The notes under the pieces were generated by a model. It worked only from the letters and a program-made list of their open reading frames with translations, ran no database searches and had not been told where the DNA came from. Position numbers and translations under genes: made by a program. DNA of 64,000 nucleotides from Knoellia sp. Soil729 (GTDB lineage: Bacteria > Actinomycetota > Actinomycetes > Actinomycetales > Dermatophilaceae). Below are positions 1-8,136 of the stretch, in pieces. The first letter of the stretch is position 1. Each line of letters begins with the position of its first letter. The stretch lies in NCBI RefSeq assembly GCF_001427985.1, contig NZ_LMSA01000001.1, positions 67,629 to 131,628 on the forward strand, given 5' to 3'.

Positions 1-1
1 C

Positions 2-151
2 GGCAGCGTCATCGCGACCGTCGGCACCCTGCGTGACAGCTACGACGTCGTCGCCCCCCACGGTGGCCGCATCGTGGAGTGGCTCGTCGAGGACGGCGAC
101 CCTGTCTCTCCCGGCCAGCCCATCGTCCGTCTCCACCCCCAGGAAGGCTGA
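2..151 (+). CDS. Biotinyl/lipoyl-like domain protein, C-terminal fragment
   Basis: Only the last 49 codons are in the window; the 5' end lies upstream. The visible part reads as the second half of a biotinyl/lipoyl barrel: a VVAPHGGRIVEW strand, then LVEDGDPVSPGQPIVRL, the usual hairpin end of biotin carboxyl carrier domains. Counting back from the AP(H) turn, the position of the biotinylated Lys in the (A/V)MKM motif holds Arg in a GTLRDS context, so this copy may not be biotinylated. It ends 5 bp before fabH, so it is the upstream gene of the same operon and probably relates to acyl-CoA carboxylation. Full length, partner domains and exact family cannot be judged from this fragment. Confidence 0.6.
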   Translation, partial: GSVIATVGTLRDSYDVVAPHGGRIVEWLVEDGDPVSPGQPIVRLHPQEG

Positions 152-156
152 GCCGC

Positions 157-1158
157 ATGCCCGGCGTCATCAGCACCAGGACCGGCGCGGCCCACGCGCG
201 CATCACCGGCATCGGTGCCTACCGTCCCCGACGCGTCGTGCCCAACTCCGAGCTCGTCGAGGCGATCGACTCGTCCGACGAGTGGATCCAGGAGCGGTCC
301 GGCATCAAGACCCGCCACTTCGCCGGTGAGGGCGAGAGCGTCATCGACATGTCCGAGTTCGCCACTCGCGACGCCCTCGAGATGGCGGGCCTGGAGGCGG
401 GTGAGGTCGACGCGGTCGTCCTCGCCACGGTCTCGCACCCCTACCAGACGCCCGCCGCCGCACCGGCGCTCGCGGACCGGATGGGGATGGACAAGCCGGT
501 TGCCTTCGACATCTCGGCAGCGTGCGCCGGCTACTGTCACGGCATCAGCCTGGCCAACGACATGGTCCGCGGTGGCAGCGCCCGCAACGTCGCCGTCATC
601 GGCGTCGAACGGCTCTCGGACTTCACGAGCCGGACCGACCGCGGGACGGCCTTCATCTTCGGTGACGGCGCGGGCACCGCGATCGTGTCCGCCGCCGAGG
701 AGCCCGGCATCGGGCCCACGGTCTGGGGCTCCGAGGGTGACAAGTGGGACGTCATCGCCCAGAACGAGAGCTGGATCGACGTCCACGAGCAGAAGCTCGA
801 CTGGCCCACCATCGGCATGCAGGGCCAGCGCGTCTTCCGCTGGGCGGTCTGGAGCATGGCTCCGGTGGCGCAGCGGGCCCTCGACGTCGCGGGAGTGAGC
901 GTGGACCAGCTCGACGCTTTCATCCCCCACCAGGCCAACGTCCGCATCATCGACGCCCTGTGCAAGCAGCTCAGGATGCCCGAGCACGTTCCGGTGGCCC
1001 GCGACATCATCGACTCGGCCAACACCTCGGCGGCTTCGGTCCCCCTGGCGACCGAGCGAATGCTGCGGGAGGGCCTCGCCCCACGAGGCGGACTCGCGCT
1101 GCAGATCGGCTTCGGTGCCGGCCTGTCGTATGCCGCCCAGGTCATCACCCTTCCCTAG
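157..1158 (+). CDS. fabH: 3-oxoacyl-ACP synthase III (KAS III)
   Basis: Condenses an acyl-CoA primer with malonyl-ACP to begin type II fatty-acid synthesis in the cytoplasm. At 333 aa it has the usual length. The thiolase-fold catalytic triad is visible: Cys123 in ISAACAGYCHG, His258 in PHQANVRI and Asn289 in DSANTSAAS, plus a C-terminal glycine loop GFGAGLSYA. The ATG at 157 is preferred over the in-frame one at 79, because the upstream gene ends at 151 and the extra 26 residues are Arg/Pro-rich shadow sequence. It is the first complete gene of the fabH-acpP-fabF-accD operon. In actinobacteria FabH often accepts branched primers; that is family knowledge, not visible here. Confidence 0.95.
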   Translation: MPGVISTRTGAAHARITGIGAYRPRRVVPNSELVEAIDSSDEWIQERSGIKTRHFAGEGESVIDMSEFATRDALEMAGLEAGEVDAVVLATVSHPYQTPAAAPALADRMGMDKPVAFDISAACAGYCHGISLANDMVRGGSARNVAVIGVERLSDFTSRTDRGTAFIFGDGAGTAIVSAAEEPGIGPTVWGSEGDKWDVIAQNESWIDVHEQKLDWPTIGMQGQRVFRWAVWSMAPVAQRALDVAGVSVDQLDAFIPHQANVRIIDALCKQLRMPEHVPVARDIIDSANTSAASVPLATERMLREGLAPRGGLALQIGFGAGLSYAAQVITLP

Positions 1159-1254
1159 GACTCCCGAGGCCCGCGGGCACCACGGGCCACCGCATCACCC
1201 GCCCCACCCATGAGCGTCCGCAACCGGCGGACCGCAACCACGAAGGAGCAGGAC

Positions 1255-1503
1255 ATGGCTCAGAGTGAGCAGGAGATCCTCGCGGGTCTCGCAGAGATCG
1301 TCAACGAGGAGACCGGACTCGACCCCGAGGCCGTCCAGAGCGACAAGGCGTTCACCGACGACCTCGACATCGACTCCCTCTCGATGATGACCATTGTCGT
1401 CAACGCCGAGGAGAAGTTCGGCGTGCGCATCCCCGACGACGAGGTCAAGAACCTGCGCACCGTCGGCGACGCCGTGACGTTCATCAAGAACAACCAGGCC
1501 TGA
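1255..1503 (+). CDS. acpP: Acyl carrier protein
   Basis: Small acidic carrier of 82 aa that holds acyl chains on a 4'-phosphopantetheine arm during fatty-acid synthesis. The attachment serine is Ser41 in the DIDSLSMM motif. Acidic helices and the C-terminal VGDAVTFIKNN helix match the family. The ATG at 1255 follows a GAAGGAG ribosome site; an in-frame ATG at 1210 would add 15 basic residues foreign to ACPs and is rejected. It lies 96 bp after fabH and 118 bp before fabF; the second gap contains a long inverted repeat that could shape transcript levels between the genes. Confidence 0.95.
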   Translation: MAQSEQEILAGLAEIVNEETGLDPEAVQSDKAFTDDLDIDSLSMMTIVVNAEEKFGVRIPDDEVKNLRTVGDAVTFIKNNQA

Positions 1504-1514
1504 CCCCCTCCCTT

Positions 1515-1589
1515 CGACTTATTGCGCTTTTGTGCACCCGGATGAGCGGCCACACCGCTACGGGACATGCACAAAAGCGCAATAAGTCG
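1515..1589. repeat. Long inverted repeat between acpP and fabF
   Basis: Two perfect 22-nt arms at 1515-1536 and 1568-1589 (core ttattgcgcttttgtgca and its complement) flank a 31-nt loop. The loop contains a smaller stem (cccg/cggg outside agcgg/ccgct). There is no T-run, so it is not a textbook intrinsic terminator. It sits inside an operon, so partial termination or mRNA processing is possible. The arm shares ATTGCGC with the arrays near 28.7 kb and 37.8 kb. Confidence 0.85.
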
Positions 1590-1621
1590 GACACCACCCC
1601 CACGCCAAGGAGTCATCGAAC

Positions 1622-2866
1622 ATGAGCACCGAACGTCGCGTCGTCGTCACCGGTCTCGGCGCCACCACCCCGCTCGGCGGCACGATCACGCAGACGTGGG
1701 ACGCGATCCTCGCCGGGACCTCCGGCGCCCGCCCGCTGACCCAGGACTGGGTGCAGGAGTACGACCTCCCGGTCACCTTCGCCGCCACGATCCACACCTC
1801 TCCCGAAGAGGTGCTCAGCAAGGTCGAGTGCCGCCGGATGGACCCCAGCGCGCAGTACGCCATGGTCGCCTCCCGTGAGGCCTGGGCCGACGCAGGCTCC
1901 CCCGAGGTCGACCCCGACCGCTTCATGGTCGCCATCGGCACCGGGATGGGCGGCGTCAACACCCTCCTGGACCAGTGGGACAACCTGCGCGAGAAGGGCG
2001 TGCGTCGCGTCTTCCCGCTGACCGTCCCGATGATCATGCCCAACAGCAGCAGCGGCAACGTCTCGCTCGCGCTCGGAGCCCGCGCCGGCGCCCACACGGC
2101 CGTGTCGGCCTGCGCCTCCGGAGCCGAGTCCATGGCCCTGGCCATGGACCAGATCCGGCTCGGCCGCGCCGACATCGTCATCGCCGGTGGCACCGAGGCC
2201 GCCATCCACCCCCTTCCCTTCGCCGGCTTCGCGCAGATGCAGGCGCTCTCGAAGCGCAACGACGACCCAGCCGGTGCCTCGCGCCCCTACGACACGGGCC
2301 GTGACGGCTTCGTCATGGGCGAGGGCGCGGGCGTCATCGTCCTGGAGTCCGAGGAGCACGCCAGGGCTCGTGGCGCGCGCATCTATGCCGAGCTCTCTGC
2401 AGCTGGCATGTCAGCGGACGCCCACCACATCACCGCTCCCGAGCCCGAGGGCGCAGGCGCCTCCCGCGCCATGGTCGAGGCCGTCAAGCGCGCCGGCCTC
2501 ACCCCGGCGGACATCGTGCACATCAACGCCCACGCGACGTCGACCCCGGTCGGTGACGTCGCCGAGGCCAACGCCATCCGGCGGGCCTTCGGGGATGCGA
2601 CCGACGGCATGTGCGTCACCGGGACCAAGTCGATGACCGGCCACCTGCTCGGTGCGGCCGGTGCCCTCGAGGCGCTCTTCACGATCCTCTCGGTGCACCA
2701 CCGCATCGCGCCCGCCACGATCAACATCGAGGAGCTCGACCCGGCCATCGCGCTCGACGTCGTGCGCGGCGAGCACCGCACGCTGCCCGACGGTGACATC
2801 GCAGCCCTCAACAACTCGTTCGGGTTCGGCGGGCACAACGTCGCCCTCACCGTGAAGAGCATCTGA
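1622..2866 (+). CDS. fabF: 3-oxoacyl-ACP synthase II (KAS II)
   Basis: Elongating condensing enzyme of type II fatty-acid synthesis, 414 aa, the normal size. The Cys-His-His triad is visible: nucleophile Cys164 in AVSACASGAE, one His in INAHATSTPVGD and one in KSMTGHLLGAAGA. The C-terminus has the characteristic NNSFGFGGHN loop. ATG at 1622 follows AAGGAGT. The stop overlaps the ATG of the next gene by one base (TGATG), so the two are translationally coupled. Known role: transfer of acyl groups from ACP to the active-site Cys, then condensation with malonyl-ACP. Confidence 0.95.
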   Translation: MSTERRVVVTGLGATTPLGGTITQTWDAILAGTSGARPLTQDWVQEYDLPVTFAATIHTSPEEVLSKVECRRMDPSAQYAMVASREAWADAGSPEVDPDRFMVAIGTGMGGVNTLLDQWDNLREKGVRRVFPLTVPMIMPNSSSGNVSLALGARAGAHTAVSACASGAESMALAMDQIRLGRADIVIAGGTEAAIHPLPFAGFAQMQALSKRNDDPAGASRPYDTGRDGFVMGEGAGVIVLESEEHARARGARIYAELSAAGMSADAHHITAPEPEGAGASRAMVEAVKRAGLTPADIVHINAHATSTPVGDVAEANAIRRAFGDATDGMCVTGTKSMTGHLLGAAGALEALFTILSVHHRIAPATINIEELDPAIALDVVRGEHRTLPDGDIAALNNSFGFGGHNVALTVKSI

Positions 2867-4314
2867 TGGCGCACCAGCCCAACGAGTCCTCCGCCACCGC
2901 CTCGGCGGCGACCAAGCCCAAGCCGGACCGCGCCACCGACCCCCGCAACCCGCGGCTGCGCCTCCAGGCGTTCTTCGACGAGGGCTCCGTCGAGCTCATC
3001 ACTCCCGAGGACGACTCGGGCATGCTGGCCGCCATCGGCACCTGCCAGGGCGTGCCCGTCGTGTCCTTCTGCTCCGACGCCACGATCATGGGCGGTGCCA
3101 TGGGTGTCGCCGGCTGCAAGGTCGTCGTGGCGGCCTACGAGCGTGCGCTGGCGGACGGCATACCGGTCGTCGGGATCTGGCACTCGGGCGGAGCCCGCCT
3201 GCCCGAGGGCGTGGTCAGCCTGCACGCCGTCGGTGAGGTGTTCGCGATCATGACCCGCGCGTCGGGCAAGATCCCGCAGATCTCCGTCGTCATCGGTGCC
3301 GCCGCGGGCGGAGCGGCCTACGGGCCGGCCCTGACCGACATCGTGATCCTTGCCCCGGACGGGCGGATCTTCGTCACCGGCCCCGACGTCGTGCGCTCCG
3401 TCACCGGTGAGAACGTCGACGCTCTGCGGCTGGGCGGCCCCGAGCCGCACGGCCGCCGCAGCGGCGTCGTCCACATCGTCACCGACTCGACCGAGCAGGC
3501 CTACGAGCGTGGTCGCCAGCTCTGCTCGCTGCTCGCCGACCAGGGCACGCTCGACGTCTCTGCGGTCGAGGACTTCGACCTGGAGGAGACCTTCCCGGAG
3601 TCCGCGAAGCGGGCCTACGACGTGCACCCGGTCGTCGACAACGTGCTCGACAAGGGTGCCGACTCGATCGAGCTGCACCCGCGCTGGGCGCCCAACATCG
3701 TCACCCAGCTCGGACGCTTCGGCGGCCGCACGGTCGGTGTCGTCGCCAACAACCCGATGCGTCTCGGCGGGTGCCTCGACTCCCCCTCGGCGGAGAAGGC
3801 TGCCCGCTTCGTGCGCATGTGCGACGCGTTCGGCGTGCCGCTCATCGTCCTCGTCGACGTCCCCGGCTACCTGCCGGGAGTCGGCCAGGAGTGGGATGGT
3901 GTCGTCCGGCGAGGGGCCAAGCTGCTCCACGCCTTCGCCGAGGCCACGGTGCCGCGCGTGACACTCGTGACCCGCAAGACCTATGGCGGGGCCTACATCG
4001 CGATGAACTCGCGCTCGCTCGGTGCCACGCGCGTCTTTGCCTGGCCGACGGCGCACGTCGCCGTCATGGGCTCGGTGGCGGCCATCCGCATCCTGCACCG
4101 TCGGCGTCTCGCCGAGGTCGACGACGCCGAGCGCGCCGCCGTGGAGCAGCAGCTCGCCGACGAGCACGACCTCATGTCGGGCGGTCTGGCCCGCGCGGTC
4201 GAGATCGGCGTGGTCGACGAGATCGTCGAGCCGTCGGTCACCCGGTCGGCCCTGGCCAGGGCGATCGCCGAGGCACCCCAGCGCCGCGGCGACCACAACA
4301 ACATCCCCCTCTGA
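2866..4314 (+). CDS. accD: Acyl-CoA carboxylase beta subunit (carboxyltransferase)
   Basis: Transfers CO2 from biotin carrier protein to acetyl- or propionyl-CoA, supplying malonyl-CoA (or methylmalonyl-CoA) to the upstream fab genes. The protein is 482 aa. The N-terminal crotonase-like half has GAAAGGAAYGPALTD, an oxyanion-hole region. The C-terminal half has VDVPGYLPGVGQEWDGVVRRGAKLL and KTYGGAYIAMNS, typical of the actinobacterial AccD/PccB family rather than of E. coli AccD, as there is no zinc finger. A 30-residue Ala/Lys-rich N-terminus precedes the domain. Start overlaps the fabF stop. Which acyl-CoA it prefers cannot be told from sequence alone. Confidence 0.9.
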   Translation: MAHQPNESSATASAATKPKPDRATDPRNPRLRLQAFFDEGSVELITPEDDSGMLAAIGTCQGVPVVSFCSDATIMGGAMGVAGCKVVVAAYERALADGIPVVGIWHSGGARLPEGVVSLHAVGEVFAIMTRASGKIPQISVVIGAAAGGAAYGPALTDIVILAPDGRIFVTGPDVVRSVTGENVDALRLGGPEPHGRRSGVVHIVTDSTEQAYERGRQLCSLLADQGTLDVSAVEDFDLEETFPESAKRAYDVHPVVDNVLDKGADSIELHPRWAPNIVTQLGRFGGRTVGVVANNPMRLGGCLDSPSAEKAARFVRMCDAFGVPLIVLVDVPGYLPGVGQEWDGVVRRGAKLLHAFAEATVPRVTLVTRKTYGGAYIAMNSRSLGATRVFAWPTAHVAVMGSVAAIRILHRRRLAEVDDAERAAVEQQLADEHDLMSGGLARAVEIGVVDEIVEPSVTRSALARAIAEAPQRRGDHNNIPL

Positions 4315-4343
4315 CCCCAGGCGCCCCGACTTTTGCTCCCCAT

Positions 4344-4400
4344 GAGGGAACGTCGAGGGACCGGATGGGACCTTTCCCTCCGGACCCCCAACGTTCCCTC
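4344..4400. repeat. Inverted repeat at the accD / DUF3145 convergent junction
   Basis: Arms gagggaacgt (4344-4353) and acgttccctc (4391-4400) enclose an inner ccgg...ccgg stem. The segment ttccctccgg is present twice in direct orientation (4374 and 4394) and once inverted, the same two-plus-one layout as the 37.8 kb element. Placement between convergent genes fits a bidirectional terminator. Confidence 0.7.
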
Positions 4401-4418
4401 CGGTCGGAATGCCGCCGG

Positions 4419-4934
4419 TCAGCCGACCTGGTGCAGCCAGCGCACGGGAGCGCCGTCACCGGCGTAGCGGAACGGTTCGAGCTCGTTGTCCCAGTCGGTG
4501 CCCAGGACCTCCTCGACCATCTCCTCGATCGCCTCGGAGGACCCCTGAGCGAGGAGCAGGATCTCCTTGAGCCGCTCCTCGTTGACCACGGCGTCGCCGC
4601 TGGCGGAGGTCGTGGAGTGGTGGATGCCCAGGCTCGGGGTGTGGGACCAGCGCGAGCCGTCGCAGCCCGCGCTGGGGTCCTCGGTGACCTCGTAGCGCAG
4701 GCCTTGCCAACCCCGCAGGGTCGAGGCCAGGCGCGCACCGGTGCCCTGCTCGCCGATCCAGGACCACTCACCGCGCATGAGGCCGGGAGCGGCGGGTTGG
4801 GAGGTCCAGTCGATGGAGACGCGCGAACCCGTTGCGGACTCGAGCGCCCAGTTGATGTGAGGGCACAGCGCTGCCGGGGCCGAGTGGATGAACACCACTC
4901 CCCGGGTCGACACACGTCGCGTCGCGACAGACAT
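4419..4934 (-). CDS. DUF3145 family protein
   Basis: Protein of 171 aa of unknown function. The family is conserved in actinobacteria and is commonly placed beside the fab operon, as here. The N-terminus MSVATRRVSTRGVVFIHSAP and the following CPHINWALES segment are the recognisable family signature; the middle is rich in Trp and Gly. The ATG at 4934 follows GAAGGAGGCC. An in-frame ATG at 5105 would add 57 residues with no family match. No signal peptide or membrane segment is present. Linkage suggests a role around lipid synthesis, but nothing in the sequence shows a reaction. Confidence 0.85.
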   Translation of the reverse strand: MSVATRRVSTRGVVFIHSAPAALCPHINWALESATGSRVSIDWTSQPAAPGLMRGEWSWIGEQGTGARLASTLRGWQGLRYEVTEDPSAGCDGSRWSHTPSLGIHHSTTSASGDAVVNEERLKEILLLAQGSSEAIEEMVEEVLGTDWDNELEPFRYAGDGAPVRWLHQVG

Positions 4935-5322
4935 CCTGGCCTCCTTCACGTGCAAGGGACGTCTTCCCCAACGCCGTCGCACGTGTCCTGGAGGGCAACA
5001 GATCTGTATGCCGGTCAGCTCACTTTGTGGGCACCTCGCTGGGTGCCGTTGTCGTTCACGCTCACACGCCTCAGGAGCCAACTCCAGAACCGTCTGCCTC
5101 ATCATGCCGCATGGGCACCATCTCCACCATGCAGAACACGCACGTCATGAGCACTGATGTGCCGTCGATGCAGGCTCAGGCTCCTGGAACACGCGCGAGC
5201 GCACCCTATAGTCATTTTGAGTCATTTAGCTGATCCGAGTTGCCTAAGTTGACCCCCGCCTTGACCATTGGGCGTGGCCCGTCTGGGTCAACCCCGCCCT
5301 GCGTCACACGAGGAGCACCCCG
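4935..5322. other. 388-bp divergent intergenic region
   Basis: Lies between the DUF3145 start and the secreted-protein start, so it should hold two promoters. Visible structure: a direct repeat agtcattt...agtcattt near 5211-5226, and an inverted pair gttgaccc/gggtcaac near 5248 and 5286 flanking the presumed start region of the secreted gene. These look like an operator, but no regulator can be named. No convincing gene is seen in it. Confidence 0.5.
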
Positions 5323-6525
5323 ATGGGTACCCGCCCCCTGTCAGCCCGTCCCCTGCTCGCCGCCCTCGCGGCCACCGCTGTCAGCCTCGGCTGCGTCGGC
5401 ATGGCCGCCGGCCCCGCACAGGCCAAGAAGCCCAAGCCGCCCGCCACGACCACGACCACGGCGGCTCTACCGACCTACCCGACCTCGATCGTGGGCGTGA
5501 GCCCGCAGGCGCTGGCCAAGCCCAACGAGTCCGGCCGCACCATCCGCAGCCTGACCATGGACAACGGCAAGTTCTACGTCGGCTACGGCGACTACATCGT
5601 CAACGGTGGCCCGACCGCCGTGAGCACCTTCGACCCGGCCACCTCCCAGTTCGCCGACTCCGGTCTGACCGCCCCCACCGAGGAGATCACGACCTTCCGC
5701 AAGATCAACGGCAAGCTCTACGCCCCGTGGACGGACCCGACCGGCTCGGCGACCTCGAACCAGGGCTTCTCCACCAACGCCAGCGGCACGTGGACCAACG
5801 AGTTCAAGGCTCCCGCCGAGCACGTCTATGACGTGGCCACGCTCAACGGCTCGGACCTGTGGATGGTGGGCTCCGCCAAGAATGTCGAGGGAACCAAGGG
5901 CGGCGCCGCTGCCTACCGCTCCACCGACGGTGGTGCGTCCTGGTCGCTCGTGGCCAAGGACACCTCGAGCGTCGAGATGGGTCGCGAGCGCTACTACTGG
6001 GCCGCGGCGCTCAACGGGAAGATGTACATGCAGGCGCAGGACGTCCTCGAGGGAGCGCCGCTGCGCGTCTTCAACGGCACGTCCTGGTCGACCGTCTCGG
6101 GCGCCAAGCCCTGCAACACGGTGGAGGCTCGCTCGGTCGAGGTCTACAACGGCCGGATCCTCTGCACCAGCTTCGGTGTCGGCATCGTCGCCTTCGACGG
6201 GACGAGGTCCACCACCGTCCTTCCCATGACCGACTGGAACGTGCTCGACTTCGACATCCCGGGCGACGGCTACATCTACGCCCTGTCCCGTGGAGGCGTG
6301 TACCGCAGCGCCGACGGACTCAGCTGGAAGGGCCTGACCACCGTGCCCGAGTACGCCTGGTCGATCGGCGTGCACAACGGCACGATGTACCTCGGCGAGC
6401 GGCTCAACGCCACGATCCGCAAGGTCGACGGGCTGAACACCAACGCGGTGCCTGCCGCGACGGCCCCGGCTCCGACGCCCACCGTGACCACGCAGTGCAA
6501 GGGCAAGTCCGGGAAGGGCTGCTGA
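5323..6525 (+). CDS. Secreted protein with sialidase/BNR-like propeller repeats
   Basis: Exported protein of 400 aa with unknown function. Residues 1-35 form a Sec signal peptide (Arg-containing n-region, Ala/Leu core, AQA-KK cleavage site), followed by a short Lys/Pro/Thr linker. The body is a beta-rich repeat domain. Two segments, YRSTDGGASWSLV and VYRSADGLSWKGL, are Asp-box (S-x-D-x-G-x-x-W) motifs, as in BNR/sialidase-like propellers. There is no obvious catalytic Arg triad or Tyr nucleophile, so a hydrolase role is not supported. The C-terminus ends CKGKSGKGC, with two Cys that could pair. ATG at 5323 follows GAGGAG. It is followed directly by a strong hairpin, so it is monocistronic. 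Confidence 0.7.
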   Translation: MGTRPLSARPLLAALAATAVSLGCVGMAAGPAQAKKPKPPATTTTTAALPTYPTSIVGVSPQALAKPNESGRTIRSLTMDNGKFYVGYGDYIVNGGPTAVSTFDPATSQFADSGLTAPTEEITTFRKINGKLYAPWTDPTGSATSNQGFSTNASGTWTNEFKAPAEHVYDVATLNGSDLWMVGSAKNVEGTKGGAAAYRSTDGGASWSLVAKDTSSVEMGRERYYWAAALNGKMYMQAQDVLEGAPLRVFNGTSWSTVSGAKPCNTVEARSVEVYNGRILCTSFGVGIVAFDGTRSTTVLPMTDWNVLDFDIPGDGYIYALSRGGVYRSADGLSWKGLTTVPEYAWSIGVHNGTMYLGERLNATIRKVDGLNTNAVPAATAPAPTPTVTTQCKGKSGKGC

Positions 6526-6540
6526 CCCCTGCCACATGCT

Positions 6541-6576
6541 GAAGGCGGGCAGACCCACACGGGTCTGCCCGCCTTC
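6541..6576 (+). terminator. Hairpin terminator after the secreted protein
   Basis: Perfect 16-bp arms (gaaggcgggcagaccc and complement) around the loop acac, starting 15 bp after the stop codon. There is no T-run, as is usual for actinobacterial terminators. Confidence 0.85.
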
Positions 6577-7159
6577 GTCGTGCCCCGCGGGTGGAGCATG
6601 CCCTTCTCGCCGCCACCATGACGCTGTTTCTGGGATCCGCTCAGCCAGCCTCGACGGAAACCCACGGGGCGCTCTTCTGCTTCGCGGATTTCCACCTTTC
6701 CCCCGGGGTCGGGTCGATAGGGTCCGTATTGGCGTGGGCCCGCCCTGTGCGTGTGTATACGGGTCCGCGCAGCGAGTGAGGTAGCTGCTGCCTCGCTTCG
6801 CGGCGGCGCCCCCTCCCTAGACGGAGACTCCCTGTGTCTCCCGGGAGGGGGCGTCTGTCCGAGCCGTCACGTCCTGCGCGTTACGTGCTGGCCCTGCCGT
6901 CGAGGGTCCATGACCCCGGTCGGCTGGTCAAAGGTCACTTTGGGCCATCGCGACTGACTACATTGCGCTCCCCCTGCTAGTGACTGCTGCATCGAGGCGG
7001 GCCCAGCCGCATGCCCGGGCTGTCGGTGGGTACATACCTGACGCGGCCCCCGTCTCCTCATCCCCGTAGACGGGGGTCGCGCCACCAGACTCCGAGATGG
7101 CCAAGTCGTGTCCGGCAAGGTGGCTGCCGGCCTCGGTCGCTGACCTGCTGGAACATGTG
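6577..7159. other. Structured non-coding region before tRNA(CAU)
   Basis: About 580 bp without a convincing gene. It holds two strong hairpins. One is at 6807-6853: 11-bp arms cgccccctccc/gggagggggcg enclosing an inner ggagac/gtctcc stem. The other is at 7042-7081: near-perfect 14-bp arms cgcg(g/a)cccccgtct. The second lies just downstream of the minus-strand tRNA and could terminate it. The rest includes a near-palindrome caaaggtcactttg around 6928. A non-coding RNA is possible but unproven. Confidence 0.5.
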
Positions 7160-7233
7160 TGGGGCGGCTGGGGCTTGAACCCAGGACCGACGGATTATGA
7201 GTCCGCTGCTCTGACCAACTGAGCTACCGCCCC
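7160..7233 (-). tRNA. tRNA with CAU anticodon (Met or Ile2)
   Basis: Read on the minus strand, the 7-bp acceptor stem GGGGCGG pairs with CCGCCCC and is followed by discriminator A. A D-arm (AGCTCAGTTGGTCAGAGC), an anticodon arm with CTCATAA in the loop and a T-arm with GGTTCAA are all present, 74 nt in total. CCA is not encoded. The anticodon CAU fits elongator tRNA-Met or a TilS-modified tRNA-Ile2. The GGACTCATAATCC anticodon arm resembles Ile2, but I cannot settle it by eye. Confidence 0.9.
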
Positions 7234-7371
7234 TGAAGCGGAGCCGAGCCTACCTGCGCCGGGCGACCGCCCGGCATACCGAGGCCGTGAACGAGGCACC
7301 GACGTTGCGAAACGGTGACTCATCGGGCCAGTCCGACGTCACGGGGGCCACAGGGCGGTAGGTTTCCGTGC

Positions 7372-8112
7372 ATGACTGAGCCCCTCGTCGTCCTCAAGGA
7401 CGTCAACAAGCACTACGGCGACCTCCATGTCCTCCAGGAGATCAACCTCGAGATCGGCAAGGGTGAGGTGGTCATCGTCATCGGCCCCTCCGGCTCGGGC
7501 AAGTCAACGCTGTGCCGGGCGATCAACCGCCTCGAGACCATCGAGTCCGGCACGATCACCATCGACGGCAAAACCCTCCCCGAGGAGGGCAAGGCCCTGG
7601 CCGAGCTGCGCGCCGACGTCGGCATGGTCTTCCAGTCCTTCAACCTCTTCGCGCACAAGTCGATCCTCGACAACGTGACGCTCGGACCGATCAAGGTCCG
7701 CAAGCAGAACAAGGCCGAGGCCGAGAAGCGCGCCATGGAGCTTCTCGAGCGCGTCGGTGTCGCGCACCAGGCCCAGAAGTTCCCGGCTCAGCTCTCCGGT
7801 GGCCAGCAGCAGCGCGTGGCCATCGCCCGCTCCCTCGCGATGGACCCCAAGGTGATGCTCTTCGACGAGCCGACCTCCGCGCTGGACCCCGAGATGATCA
7901 ACGAGGTCCTCGACGTCATGGTCGAGCTCGCCAAGTCGGGGATGACGATGGTCGTCGTCACCCACGAGATGGGCTTCGCCCGCAAGGCAGCCAACCGGGT
8001 CGTCTTCATGGCCGATGGCCAGATCGTCGAGCAGAACACACCCGAGGAGTTCTTCACCCACCCCACGAGCGACCGGGCCAAGGACTTCCTCGGCAAGATC
8101 CTCACCCACTGA
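7372..8112 (+). CDS. gluA: Glutamate ABC transporter ATP-binding protein
   Basis: ATPase of a polar amino-acid importer, 246 aa, acting at the inner face of the membrane. Walker A is GPSGSGKST at residues 38-46, the signature LSGGQQQR and Walker [13 protein letters not shown] follow, and the switch His is in VVTHEMGFA. The family is GlnQ/GluA. ATG at 7372 is chosen over the in-frame one at 7315, since homologues begin close to the LxVxxV strand and the 19 extra residues look non-coding. The first of four genes gluABCD: binding protein next, then two permeases. The substrate glutamate (or glutamine/aspartate) is assigned from the gluABCD order known in Corynebacterium. Confidence 0.9.
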   Translation: MTEPLVVLKDVNKHYGDLHVLQEINLEIGKGEVVIVIGPSGSGKSTLCRAINRLETIESGTITIDGKTLPEEGKALAELRADVGMVFQSFNLFAHKSILDNVTLGPIKVRKQNKAEAEKRAMELLERVGVAHQAQKFPAQLSGGQQQRVAIARSLAMDPKVMLFDEPTSALDPEMINEVLDVMVELAKSGMTMVVVTHEMGFARKAANRVVFMADGQIVEQNTPEEFFTHPTSDRAKDFLGKILTH

Positions 8113-8136
8113 CCCAAGCCCAACAGGAGGAAACAC

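Noticed and set aside
2383-4296. A 637-codon minus-strand frame opposite accD and fabF
   Set aside because: Antisense shadow; the plus-strand proteins have full catalytic motifs and operon spacing.
6900-7000. Resemblance of the sequence around tggtcaaaggtcactttggg and ctacattgcgctcccc to actinobacterial rpoB leaders
   Set aside because: The impression is from memory only, and no rpoB or ribosomal protein gene follows. It needs an alignment.
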